Shown: positions 57,352 to 64,000 of the stretch, piece by piece
How the letters are laid out: every line of letters starts with the position of its first letter
Position numbering within the stretch: position 1 is the first letter of the stretch
Notes under the pieces: model-generated
What the model was told of the DNA's origin: nothing
What the model saw: the letters and a program-made list of their open reading frames with translations, nothing else
The model's database searches: none
Position numbers and translations under genes: made by a program
Assembly (NCBI GenBank): GCA_049606855.1
Contig: JBMYVY010000011.1
Span: 7,089 to 71,088, forward strand
DNA: 64,000 nt
Direction: 5' to 3'
From: JBELHR01 sp049606855
GTDB lineage: Bacteria > Bacteroidota > Bacteroidia > Flavobacteriales > Flavobacteriaceae

Positions 57352-57897
57352 TTATGCAGATTTACCTGCTTTTCTTCTAATTTCTTCACCGACAAACTTA
57401 ATACCTTTTCCTTTGTATGGTTCTGGTCTGCGGAAAGATCTTATTTTCGCCGCTACCTGACCAACTAATTGCTTGTCAAAAGAAGTTAATTTAACTATTG
57501 GGTTTTTCCCTTTTTCTGAGATTGCTTCAACTTTCACTTCTGGAGCAATGTCCAAAATGATGTTGTGAGAGAAACCAAGTGCTAAGTCCAATACTTGCCC
57601 TTGATTTGACGCTCTATAACCAACTCCAATTAATTCTAACTCTTTTGTCCAACCTTTAGACACTCCAACACACATGTTGTTGATCAAAGCACGGTACAAT
57701 CCGTGTTTTGCACGATCAGCTTTAGAATCAGATGGACGCTCTAAAACGATTTGTCCTTCTTCTTCTTTTACAGTGATAGTAGCATCTATTTCCTGAGATA
57801 ACTCGCCGAGCTTACCCTTAACTGTAACTGTGTTCCCGTTGATTGCAACAGTAACACCTTCAGGGATGGCTATTGGGCTTTTTCCTATTCTTGACAT
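57352..57897 (-). CDS. rplF: 50S ribosomal protein L6
   Basis: uL6 lies near the factor-binding site. The 181 residues start SRIGKSPIAIPEGVTVAING and end with PEPYKGKGIKFVGEEIRRK, the usual C-terminal signature. It is 14 bp after rpsH. Confidence 0.98.
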   Translation of the reverse strand: MSRIGKSPIAIPEGVTVAINGNTVTVKGKLGELSQEIDATITVKEEEGQIVLERPSDSKADRAKHGLYRALINNMCVGVSKGWTKELELIGVGYRASNQGQVLDLALGFSHNIILDIAPEVKVEAISEKGKNPIVKLTSFDKQLVGQVAAKIRSFRRPEPYKGKGIKFVGEEIRRKAGKSA

Positions 57898-57911
57898 TTT
57901 ACTTTACTTTA

Positions 57912-58310
57912 TTAATAAACGTAACATAATACTTCACCACCAACATTCTCTTGACGAGCTTGTTTGTTCGTCATCACTCCTTTAGAAGTTGAAACGATGG
58001 CAATCCCTAATCCGTTTAATACACGTGGCATCTCTGTCGCACTTGTATATTTACGTAAACCAGGTGTACTGATACGCTCAATTTTTCTAATTACAGATTC
58101 TTTTGTTTGCTTATCGTATTTTAAAGCTATTTTGATAATTCCTTGAACTCCATCGTCCTCGAACTTATAACTTAAAATATATCCTTGGTCAAACAAAATT
58201 TTAGTCATTTCCTTCTTCAAATTTGAAGCTGGAACTTCTACCACTCTGTGTCCTGCTAAAATTGCATTTCTTAATCTTGTTAAGAAATCTGCGATTGGAT
58301 CTGTGTACAT
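57912..58310 (-). CDS. rpsH: 30S ribosomal protein S8
   Basis: uS8 is a central-domain 16S rRNA binder and, in enterobacteria, the spc-operon autoregulator. The 132 residues begin YTDPIADFLTRLRNAILAGH and end GIAIVSTSKGVMTNKQARQE then GGEVLCYVY. The gap to rpsN is 20 bp. Confidence 0.98.
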   Translation of the reverse strand: MYTDPIADFLTRLRNAILAGHRVVEVPASNLKKEMTKILFDQGYILSYKFEDDGVQGIIKIALKYDKQTKESVIRKIERISTPGLRKYTSATEMPRVLNGLGIAIVSTSKGVMTNKQARQENVGGEVLCYVY

Positions 58311-58330
58311 CTTTTACTTAAATTTATTGT

Positions 58331-58600
58331 TTACCAACTTGCTTTTTTCACTCCTGGGATCAATCCCTGATTCGCCATCTCACGGAAAGTTACACGTGAA
58401 AGTCCAAATTGACGCATATATCCTTTTGGTCTTCCTGTTAACTTACAACGGTTGTGCATACGAATAGGTGATGCGTTCTTTGGTAGTTTCTGAAGTCCTT
58501 CATAGTCTCCAGCTTCTTTTAAAGCCTTTCTCTTTTCAGCATACTTCTCCACCATCTTAGCTCTTTTCACCTCACGGGCTTTCATTGATTCTTTAGCCAT
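58331..58600 (-). CDS. rpsN: 30S ribosomal protein S14, zinc-independent long form
   Basis: uS14, 89 residues: the long form without a zinc ribbon (only one Cys, in MHNRCKLTGRPKGYMRQFGL). The C-terminus SRVTFREMANQGLIPGVKKA is diagnostic. It begins 2 bp after rplE. Confidence 0.98.
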   Translation of the reverse strand: MAKESMKAREVKRAKMVEKYAEKRKALKEAGDYEGLQKLPKNASPIRMHNRCKLTGRPKGYMRQFGLSRVTFREMANQGLIPGVKKASW

Positions 58601-58602
58601 GT

Positions 58603-59154
58603 CTAATTCTTTTTAAATGGTAAACCTAATTCTCCTAATAATGATTTAGCTTCCTTGTCAGTATCTGCAGATGTTACAAAAGTAATATCCATACCACCGA
58701 TTTTGTTCACTTTATCAATATTTATCTCTGGATAAATAATTTGTTCAGTAATTCCTAAATTGTAATTACCTCTACCATCAAATCCATTCGCTTTAATCCC
58801 TTGGAAATCTCTTACACGAGGTAAAGAAATTGTAATCAATCTATCTAAGAATTCATACATTTTAGTTCCTCTAAGTGTAACCTTAGCTCCAATTGGCATT
58901 CCTTTACGCAATTTAAACGATGCCACATCCTTCTTAGAGATTGTTGCAACCGCTTTTTGACCAGTAATATTGCCTAACTCTTCAAGAGCATAATCAATTA
59001 ACTTCTTGTCAGCAATCGCAGCTCCAACACCCTTACTTACCACTATTTTTTCTAGCTTAGGCACTTGCATTACATTTTTGTAACCAAATTCCTCAGTAAG
59101 AGCCTTTATCACTCTAGTCTTATATTCTTCCTTAAGTCTTGGTGTATAACTCAT
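58603..59154 (-). CDS. rplE: 50S ribosomal protein L5
   Basis: uL5 contacts 5S rRNA and the P-site tRNA. The 183 residues have YTPRLKEEYKTRVIKALTEE, QKAVATISKKDVASFKLRKG, PIGAKVTLRG and NYNLGITEQIIYPEINIDKV. It is 2 bp after rplX. Confidence 0.98.
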   Translation of the reverse strand: MSYTPRLKEEYKTRVIKALTEEFGYKNVMQVPKLEKIVVSKGVGAAIADKKLIDYALEELGNITGQKAVATISKKDVASFKLRKGMPIGAKVTLRGTKMYEFLDRLITISLPRVRDFQGIKANGFDGRGNYNLGITEQIIYPEINIDKVNKIGGMDITFVTSADTDKEAKSLLGELGLPFKKN

Positions 59155-59156
59155 TT

Positions 59157-59465
59157 TTAAATCGCTTTATCTGATTTTTTAGAAAATCTAACTTTCTTTC
59201 CATCTTCCATACGGTAACCTACACGAGTAGTATCTCCGTCTACAACTAACATTAAGTTCGAAATATGGATTGAAGCCTCTTTCTTTACAATTCCTCCTTG
59301 AGGATTCTGTGCACTTGGTTTTGTATGCTTAGACACCAAATTCACCCCTTCTACGAAAGCGCGATTTTTGTCTGCAACAACACTAGTCACTTTACCTTCT
59401 TGCCCTTTGTGCTCTCCAGCAATTACTCTTACTGTATCTCCTGATTTAATTTTAAGCTTTGTCAT
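59157..59465 (-). CDS. rplX: 50S ribosomal protein L24
   Basis: uL24 starts large-subunit assembly. The 102 residues carry a KOW motif (IKSGDTVRVIAGEHKGQEGK) and GVNLVSKHTKPSAQNPQGGI. It is 13 bp after rplN. Confidence 0.98.
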   Translation of the reverse strand: MTKLKIKSGDTVRVIAGEHKGQEGKVTSVVADKNRAFVEGVNLVSKHTKPSAQNPQGGIVKKEASIHISNLMLVVDGDTTRVGYRMEDGKKVRFSKKSDKAI

Positions 59466-59478
59466 CTTATAATAAATT

Positions 59479-59847
59479 TTAAAGCACTTCAGGTGCTAGT
59501 GATACAATCTTCATGAATTGCTTGTCACGAAGTTCTCTGGCAACAGGACCGAAAACACGAGTTCCCATCATTTCTTCAGAAGCGTTTAATAATACACATG
59601 CATTATCATCAAATCTGATATAAGATCCATCCTTACGTCTTACTTCTTTCTTTGTACGAACAACAACTGCTCTAGCAACTTGACCTTTTTTAGCATTTCC
59701 GTTAGGAGTTGCACTCTTAACTGATACTACGATCTTATCACCAACAGAAGCATAACGCTTTCTTGTTCCTCCTAAAACACGGATAACTAAAACTTCTTTA
59801 GCTCCTGTGTTGTCAGCTACTGATAATCTTGATTCTGTCTGTAACAT
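59479..59847 (-). CDS. rplN: 50S ribosomal protein L14
   Basis: uL14, 122 residues, begins LQTESRLSVADNTGAKEVLV. It contains VRTKKEVRRKDGSYIRFDDN and VLLNASEEMMGTRVFGPVAR, the family signatures. It starts 1 bp after the rpsQ stop. Confidence 0.98.
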   Translation of the reverse strand: MLQTESRLSVADNTGAKEVLVIRVLGGTRKRYASVGDKIVVSVKSATPNGNAKKGQVARAVVVRTKKEVRRKDGSYIRFDDNACVLLNASEEMMGTRVFGPVARELRDKQFMKIVSLAPEVL

Positions 59848-59848
59848 A

Positions 59849-60106
59849 TTATTTAGCTCTTTCTAGGATTTCTACTAATCTCCAACGTTTAGATTTACTT
59901 AAAGGTCTTGTTTCCATGATTCTTACAGTATCTCCAACATTACAATCGTTCGCCTCATCGTGCGCAACGTACTTCTTCGTCTTCAAGACGAATTTTCCGT
60001 ACATTGGGTGTTTTACTTTCTTTACCTCAGAAACAACTATGGATTTCTCCATTTTGTTACTAGACACAACACCTATTCTTTCTTTTCTAAGATTTCTATT
60101 TTCCAT
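59849..60106 (-). CDS. rpsQ: 30S ribosomal protein S17
   Basis: uS17, 85 residues, with RKERIGVVSSNKMEKSIVVS and the C-terminal DTVRIMETRPLSKSKRWRLV. It is 17 bp after rpmC. Confidence 0.98.
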   Translation of the reverse strand: MENRNLRKERIGVVSSNKMEKSIVVSEVKKVKHPMYGKFVLKTKKYVAHDEANDCNVGDTVRIMETRPLSKSKRWRLVEILERAK

Positions 60107-60123
60107 CTCTTAATTAATTACAA

Positions 60124-60315
60124 TTATTGTAATTCTCTTTTAGTTAATTCCGTAGCAAGTCTTGCAACAGTTTTTCTAAGGGCTCTAACCTCCATAGGAT
60201 TCTCTATTGGAGTTAATGCGTGAGCCATTTTAAGATCTGTATAGTCTTTTTTCAACGCTTCAAGCTTCTCTTGTAAATCTGCCGTTGATAATTCTTTAAT
60301 TTCTGATTGTTTCAT
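60124..60315 (-). CDS. rpmC: 50S ribosomal protein L29
   Basis: uL29, 63 residues, two helices: KQSEIKELSTADLQEKLEAL and NPMEVRALRKTVARLATEL. It sits beside the tunnel exit. It is 11 bp after rplP. Confidence 0.97.
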   Translation of the reverse strand: MKQSEIKELSTADLQEKLEALKKDYTDLKMAHALTPIENPMEVRALRKTVARLATELTKRELQ

Positions 60316-60326
60316 ACTATTATCAA

Positions 60327-60755
60327 TTAAGCGTGATCAAAATCTCTCGCGATTACAAATTTAGTTCTCACTGGTAATTTCTGAGCAGCTAAACGCAAAG
60401 CTTCTTTTGCTATATCCATAGGAACTCCTCCTACTTCAAACATAATACGACCTGGCTTAATAACTGCAACGAAATATTCAGGAGCACCCTTACCTTTACC
60501 CATACGTACCTCTAAAGGCTTTTTAGTAATAGGCTTGTCCGGAAAAACCTTGATCCATAACTGACCCTCTCTCTTCATATAACGAGTTGCCGCGATACGT
60601 GCTGCCTCAATTTGACGAGAATTTAGTAAGCATTGGTCAAGAGACTTGATACCAAACATACCATTTGAAAGTTGGTGACCTCTATTCGAGTTCCCTTTCA
60701 TATTACCCTTACCTTTCTGTACCTTACGGAATTTTACTCTCTTTGGCTGTAACAT
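60327..60755 (-). CDS. rplP: 50S ribosomal protein L16
   Basis: uL16 positions the A-site tRNA elbow. The 142 residues begin LQPKRVKFRKVQKGKGNMKG and contain GMFGIKSLDQCLLNSRQIEA, RMGKGKGAPEYFVAVIKPGR and AAQKLPVRTKFV. The gap to rpsC is 22 bp. Confidence 0.98.
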   Translation of the reverse strand: MLQPKRVKFRKVQKGKGNMKGNSNRGHQLSNGMFGIKSLDQCLLNSRQIEAARIAATRYMKREGQLWIKVFPDKPITKKPLEVRMGKGKGAPEYFVAVIKPGRIMFEVGGVPMDIAKEALRLAAQKLPVRTKFVIARDFDHA

Positions 60756-60777
60756 TTTTAAACTTAAATTTTAAAAA

Positions 60778-61491
60778 TTATTTTCTTTTACGAGATTGTG
60801 GCTTACGTCCTCCACCTTTACCAGATTGTTTCTTAGACAATCCAACTAATGGAGATAATTCACGCTTACCATAAACCTCACCTTTCATGATCCACACTTT
60901 AACACCTAAACGGCCGTAAGTAGTGTGAGCCTCAACTAATGCATAATCGATATCAGCACGGAAGGTAGAGAGAGGAATTCTTCCTTCTTTGTAATGCTCA
61001 GTACGCGCCATTTCAGCACCGTTCAAACGACCGGCAATCTGGATTTTGATACCCTCTGCGTTCATACGCATAGCAGCAGCAATAGCCATTTTGATTGCAC
61101 GACGGTAAGAGATACGGTTCTCAATTTGACGAGCGATAGATGCAGCGACTAAAGTTGCATCTAATTCTGGGCGCTTAATTTCGAATATATTGATTTGCAC
61201 ATCTTTTCCTGAGATCTTTTTAAGCTCCTCTTTCAACTTGTCTACCTCTTGTCCACCTTTCCCGATAATGATACCAGGTCTTGCAGTAGTGATAGTAACG
61301 GTTACAAGTTTAAGCGTACGCTCAATAATAACTCTAGAAACACTAGCTTTAAATAATCTAGCACGAACGTACTTTCTTATTTTGTCATCTTCAGCAATTT
61401 TATCACCATAGTCATTTCCACCATACCAGTTAGATTCCCATCCTCTGATAATTCCTAAACGATTCCCTATTGGATTTGTTTTTTGTCCCAT
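60778..61491 (-). CDS. rpsC: 30S ribosomal protein S3
   Basis: uS3 lines the mRNA entry channel. The 237 residues begin GQKTNPIGNRLGIIRGWESN, with the KH loop PGIIIGKGGQEVDKLKEEL. RISYRRAIKMAIAAAMRMNA and GRLNGAEMARTEHYKEGRIP follow. The basic tail (SGKGGGRKPQSRKRK) is typical of the phylum. It is 5 bp after rplV. Confidence 0.98.
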   Translation of the reverse strand: MGQKTNPIGNRLGIIRGWESNWYGGNDYGDKIAEDDKIRKYVRARLFKASVSRVIIERTLKLVTVTITTARPGIIIGKGGQEVDKLKEELKKISGKDVQINIFEIKRPELDATLVAASIARQIENRISYRRAIKMAIAAAMRMNAEGIKIQIAGRLNGAEMARTEHYKEGRIPLSTFRADIDYALVEAHTTYGRLGVKVWIMKGEVYGKRELSPLVGLSKKQSGKGGGRKPQSRKRK

Positions 61492-61496
61492 ACTAT

Positions 61497-61907
61497 TTAT
61501 GAATTGCTTTCAATATTTTTATTTCCCAACACTAAAGTCACGTGATTAGAACGTTTTCTAATTCTGTGAGCACGTCCCTGTGGTGCCGGTCTTAATCTTT
61601 TTAACATACCTGCGCTATCCACACAGATTTCTTTCACATATAATCCTGCGTCCTCAATACTTGAATCCTCGTTTTTAGCTTGCCAGTTGGCGATAGCTGA
61701 TAACAAAAGTTTTTCAAGATTAATTGAAGCTTCTTTAGGGCTAAACTTTAAGATCTGAAGAGCTTTCTCAACTTCAACACCTCTTACTTGATCAGCTACT
61801 AAACGCATCTTTCTTGGTGATGTTGGGCAGTTAGTTAGCTTCGCCATAGCCTGAGACTTGCGAGCTTCCTTTAACTGAGCTGCCATATTTTTTTTACGAA
61901 CTCCCAT
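61497..61907 (-). CDS. rplV: 50S ribosomal protein L22
   Basis: uL22, whose beta-hairpin lines the exit tunnel. The 136 residues contain LTNCPTSPRKMRLVADQVRG and the hairpin RLRPAPQGRAHRIRKRSNHV. About 20 extra N-terminal residues compared with E. coli are normal here. It is 6 bp after rpsS. Confidence 0.98.
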   Translation of the reverse strand: MGVRKKNMAAQLKEARKSQAMAKLTNCPTSPRKMRLVADQVRGVEVEKALQILKFSPKEASINLEKLLLSAIANWQAKNEDSSIEDAGLYVKEICVDSAGMLKRLRPAPQGRAHRIRKRSNHVTLVLGNKNIESNS

Positions 61908-61913
61908 TTCTTA

Positions 61914-62195
61914 TTATTTTTTACCTTTATTTTTCTTATCCGCACCATGACCTCTAAAGGTACGTGTTGGTGAGAACTCGCCTAATTTGTGACCTACCAT
62001 GTTTTCTGTAACATATACAGGAACAAATTGACGACCATTGTGAACAGCGATTGTTTGTCCTACGAAATCTGGTGTAATCATAGTTGATCTTGACCATGTC
62101 TTGATCACATCTTTTTTACCAGACTCAACGTTTGCTAAAACCTTTTTTTCAAGTTTGTGAAATACGTAAGGTCCTTTCTTTAATGAACGTGCCAT
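61914..62195 (-). CDS. rpsS: 30S ribosomal protein S19
   Basis: uS19 works with S13 in the head. The 93 residues begin ARSLKKGPYVFHKLEKKVLA and contain TWSRSTMITPDFVGQTIAVH and GHKLGEFSPTRTFRGHG. It is 6 bp after rplB. Confidence 0.98.
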   Translation of the reverse strand: MARSLKKGPYVFHKLEKKVLANVESGKKDVIKTWSRSTMITPDFVGQTIAVHNGRQFVPVYVTENMVGHKLGEFSPTRTFRGHGADKKNKGKK

Positions 62196-62201
62196 ATCCT
62201 A

Positions 62202-63026
62202 TTATTTTTTTCTGCGTTCGATAATATACTTATTACTAGCCTTTGTTTTAGATCTAGTTCTAAAGCCTTTTGCTGGAATACCATTTTTAGATCTTGGGTG
62301 TCCTCCGGCATGTTTACCTTCACCACCTCCCATTGGGTGATCAACTGGGTTTTTAACCATTGCTCTAGTTCTAGGTCTTCTACCTAACCATCTTGTTCTA
62401 CCTGCTTTACCAGAAACTAATAACTGGTGATCAGAGTTAGATACAACTCCAATGGTAGCCATACAAGTCACAAGAATCAATCTTGTTTCTCCTGATGGTA
62501 ATTTGATAGTAGCATACTTTCCATCTCTTGCCATTAACTGAGCAAATGCTCCAGCAGAACGAGCCATAACAGCTCCTTGTCCTGGACGTAACTCGATACA
62601 AGAAATAGTTGTTCCTAAAGGAATATCGCTTAAGTACATAGCATTTCCAACTTCTGGAGCTACTTCTTTACCTGATACGATAGTTTGTCCTACTTTTAAA
62701 CCGTTTTGTGCAATTACATAACGTTTTTCACCATCAGCATAACTAACTAATGCAATAAATGCAGTACGATTTGGATCGTACTCGATAGTTTTTACTGTTG
62801 CAGGAATACCTTGCTTATCTCTTTTAAAATCGATAATACGGTATTTTTGTTTATGACCACCTCCAATATTACGAGTTGTCATTCTACCCTGATTGTTTCG
62901 ACCTCCAGATCTTTTTTTCGGAGCTAATAAGCTTTTTTCCGGCTTGTCAGTAGTAATGGTGTCGAACCCATTTACTACTCTAAAACGCTGACCTGGTGTT
63001 ATTGGTTTTAATTTTCTAACTGACAT
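62202..63026 (-). CDS. rplB: 50S ribosomal protein L2
   Basis: uL2 is needed for subunit association and peptidyl transfer. The 274 residues start SVRKLKPITPGQRFRVVNGF. They include GRMTTRNIGGGHKQKYRIID and the C-terminal NPVDHPMGGGEGKHAGGHPR with the conserved His. It is 15 bp after rplW. Confidence 0.98.
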   Translation of the reverse strand: MSVRKLKPITPGQRFRVVNGFDTITTDKPEKSLLAPKKRSGGRNNQGRMTTRNIGGGHKQKYRIIDFKRDKQGIPATVKTIEYDPNRTAFIALVSYADGEKRYVIAQNGLKVGQTIVSGKEVAPEVGNAMYLSDIPLGTTISCIELRPGQGAVMARSAGAFAQLMARDGKYATIKLPSGETRLILVTCMATIGVVSNSDHQLLVSGKAGRTRWLGRRPRTRAMVKNPVDHPMGGGEGKHAGGHPRSKNGIPAKGFRTRSKTKASNKYIIERRKK

Positions 63027-63041
63027 TTTTTATCTCTCTTC

Positions 63042-63332
63042 TTAGATATTGTTATAAAAATCGATAGTGTCTCCTTCAGCAATTGAAACGATGGCTTTCT
63101 TATAAGAACCTTTCATTCCAGTTACCATACCTTTCTTCGTATACTTAGTATTACGAGACACAGGATAATTCATCGTACGAACAGCCGTTACAGCAACACC
63201 ATAAGTGTGCTCAACAGCCTTCTTGATCTCTACTTTATTCGCTTTAGTAGCGACAACAAATGTATAACGGTTGTTTAACTCGCTATCATTTGTCGCTTTT
63301 TCCGTAATAATAGGTTTAATTAAAATACTCAT
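63042..63332 (-). CDS. rplW: 50S ribosomal protein L23
   Basis: uL23, docking site for trigger factor and SRP at the tunnel exit. The 96 residues contain ILIKPIITEKATNDSELNNR, ANKVEIKKAVEHTYGVAVTA and VRTMNYPV. It is 9 bp after rplD. Confidence 0.98.
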   Translation of the reverse strand: MSILIKPIITEKATNDSELNNRYTFVVATKANKVEIKKAVEHTYGVAVTAVRTMNYPVSRNTKYTKKGMVTGMKGSYKKAIVSIAEGDTIDFYNNI

Positions 63333-63341
63333 ATCTGATAC

Positions 63342-63971
63342 CTATTTTCCTAAATTTGACTCAATTTCTCCTAAAGCAGTTTCCAAAAGAATTACTTTAT
63401 TCGCATTCATAATTCCATAAGTGCTTAATTCTGAGGCAGTTATGGTTTTTACACGCTCTAAATTTCGTGAGGACAAATATACGTTATTATTTGATTCTCC
63501 CAACACAAACAGCGCTTTTTTGTTATCTAACTCTAAAGCCTTCAGAACGTTTACAAAATCTTTAGTTTTTGGAGCTTCAAAATTGAAGTTCTCAACAACC
63601 ATGATATTTGCGTCTTTTGCTTGTAAAGAAAGTGCAGATCTACGTGCGATCTTTTTCAAAGTTTTATTCAATTTGAAAGAATAACTTCTTGGTCTTGGAC
63701 CAAAAACACGTCCTCCACCTCTAAAGACAGGAGACTTGATACTTCCCGCACGTGCAGTACCAGTACCTTTTTGTTTTTTAATCTTTCTAGTTGATCCCAC
63801 AATCTCAGCTCTTTCCTTAGCTTTGTGAGTACCTTGTCTCTTATTGGCCAAATGTTGTTTAACATCAAGATAAACAGCGTGGTTATTTGGCTCTATAGCG
63901 AAAACTGAATCAGCAAGTTCTACTTGACGTCCAGTATCTTTTCCGGTAATGTCTAATACAGATACTTTCAT
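63342..63971 (-). CDS. rplD: 50S ribosomal protein L4
   Basis: uL4 reaches into the exit tunnel; in enterobacteria it also represses the S10 operon. The 209 residues contain GTHKAKERAEIVGSTRKIKK, KGTGTARAGSIKSPVFRGGG (the loop) and RVFGPRPRSYSFKLNKTLK. Its ATG shares one base with the rplC stop (TAATG), showing tight coupling. Confidence 0.98.
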   Translation of the reverse strand: MKVSVLDITGKDTGRQVELADSVFAIEPNNHAVYLDVKQHLANKRQGTHKAKERAEIVGSTRKIKKQKGTGTARAGSIKSPVFRGGGRVFGPRPRSYSFKLNKTLKKIARRSALSLQAKDANIMVVENFNFEAPKTKDFVNVLKALELDNKKALFVLGESNNNVYLSSRNLERVKTITASELSTYGIMNANKVILLETALGEIESNLGK

Positions 63972-64000
63972 TACTTCTCGATAGTTACGTAAGCGTTTTT
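63971..64000 (-). CDS. rplC: 50S ribosomal protein L3, last codons only (gene continues beyond window)
   Basis: The last 30 bases read on the minus strand as KNAYVTIEK followed by TAA, the C-terminal end expected for uL3 directly before rplD. The call depends mainly on gene order because only nine residues are visible. Confidence 0.8.
   Translation of the reverse strand, partial: KNAYVTIEK

Noticed and set aside
1..64000. Mobile elements, CRISPR arrays, tRNA genes, phage or defence islands
   Set aside because: No transposase, integrase, spaced direct repeats, tRNA-like cloverleaf or anomalous-composition block was seen; genes are densely packed core functions. The CPBP protein resembles some abortive-infection annotations but its operon context is menaquinone synthesis.

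Overview
The window is ordinary core chromosome of a member of the Bacteroidota, almost certainly a Flavobacteriia (Flavobacteriaceae-like) species. Three things support this: low GC, Bacteroidota-type promoters (a -7 box close to TAnnTTTG, with essentially no Shine-Dalgarno sequences), and lineage gene sets such as a fused E1 alpha/beta 2-oxoacid dehydrogenase, ParAB-DUF5683-DapB-LepB-WbqC, amidase/LptD/RidA, CtlX, and the gltA-eno-carA-rplQ order. I see no mobile element, CRISPR array, tRNA or rRNA. No stretch over 300 bases lacks a gene; the longest is 37516-37708.

Layout. 1-12953 is mostly on the plus strand: the 3' end of an M1-like peptidase/outer-membrane protein, the E1 dehydrogenase, a nitroreductase, PepD, ParA, ParB, a DUF5683 protein, DapB, a large signal peptidase I, WbqC, a DUF6122 protein and a hemerythrin-type RIC protein. 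12943-18511 is on the minus strand: an Lrp regulator, an S9 peptidase, a GntP transporter and EttA. After an FKBP lipoprotein (plus) comes a minus operon DoxX / FMN reductase / MarR / pirin, whose promoter carries a perfect palindrome. Then come an acyl-CoA carboxylase subunit and a YebC/PmpR regulator (plus).

23715-32385 is a long minus-strand run. It holds menaquinone genes (menA, menC, menE) interleaved with a metallo-beta-lactamase-fold hydrolase and a CPBP membrane protease. Upstream of these are a pair of heterodisulfide-reductase-like Fe-S proteins, an MCE/MlaD protein and a peptidoglycan amidase. A quinone-reactive Fe-S complex next to quinone biosynthesis is a sensible functional grouping. 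32394-35431 is lptD and ridA (plus). 35491-44075 (minus) contains gap and pfkA, a sugar kinase/nucleotidyltransferase pair, and a giant TamB-like protein divergent from tsaD. 45183-49786 holds two guanidino-group hydrolases, citrate synthase and enolase.

49923-64000 is carA followed (going upstream) by the merged S10-spc-alpha ribosomal operon, from rplQ to the last codons of rplC at the window edge. It includes rpmJ, only 38 residues long. Strong intrinsic terminators separate rplQ, carA, eno and gltA, so these are probably separate transcription units.

The most interesting signals are regulatory or concern start sites. A LacI-type palindrome sharing the 9-mer GCGAAAACG sits 40-41 bp upstream of the -7 box of both pfkA and eno. 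The MarR-operon promoter has a TTACCCGGGTAA operator candidate. The yebC terminator hairpin is also the coding sequence for the MenE C-terminus. The TamB gene appears to need a non-canonical start codon. Several start codons are decided by promoter position. I found no convincing new multi-gene system.
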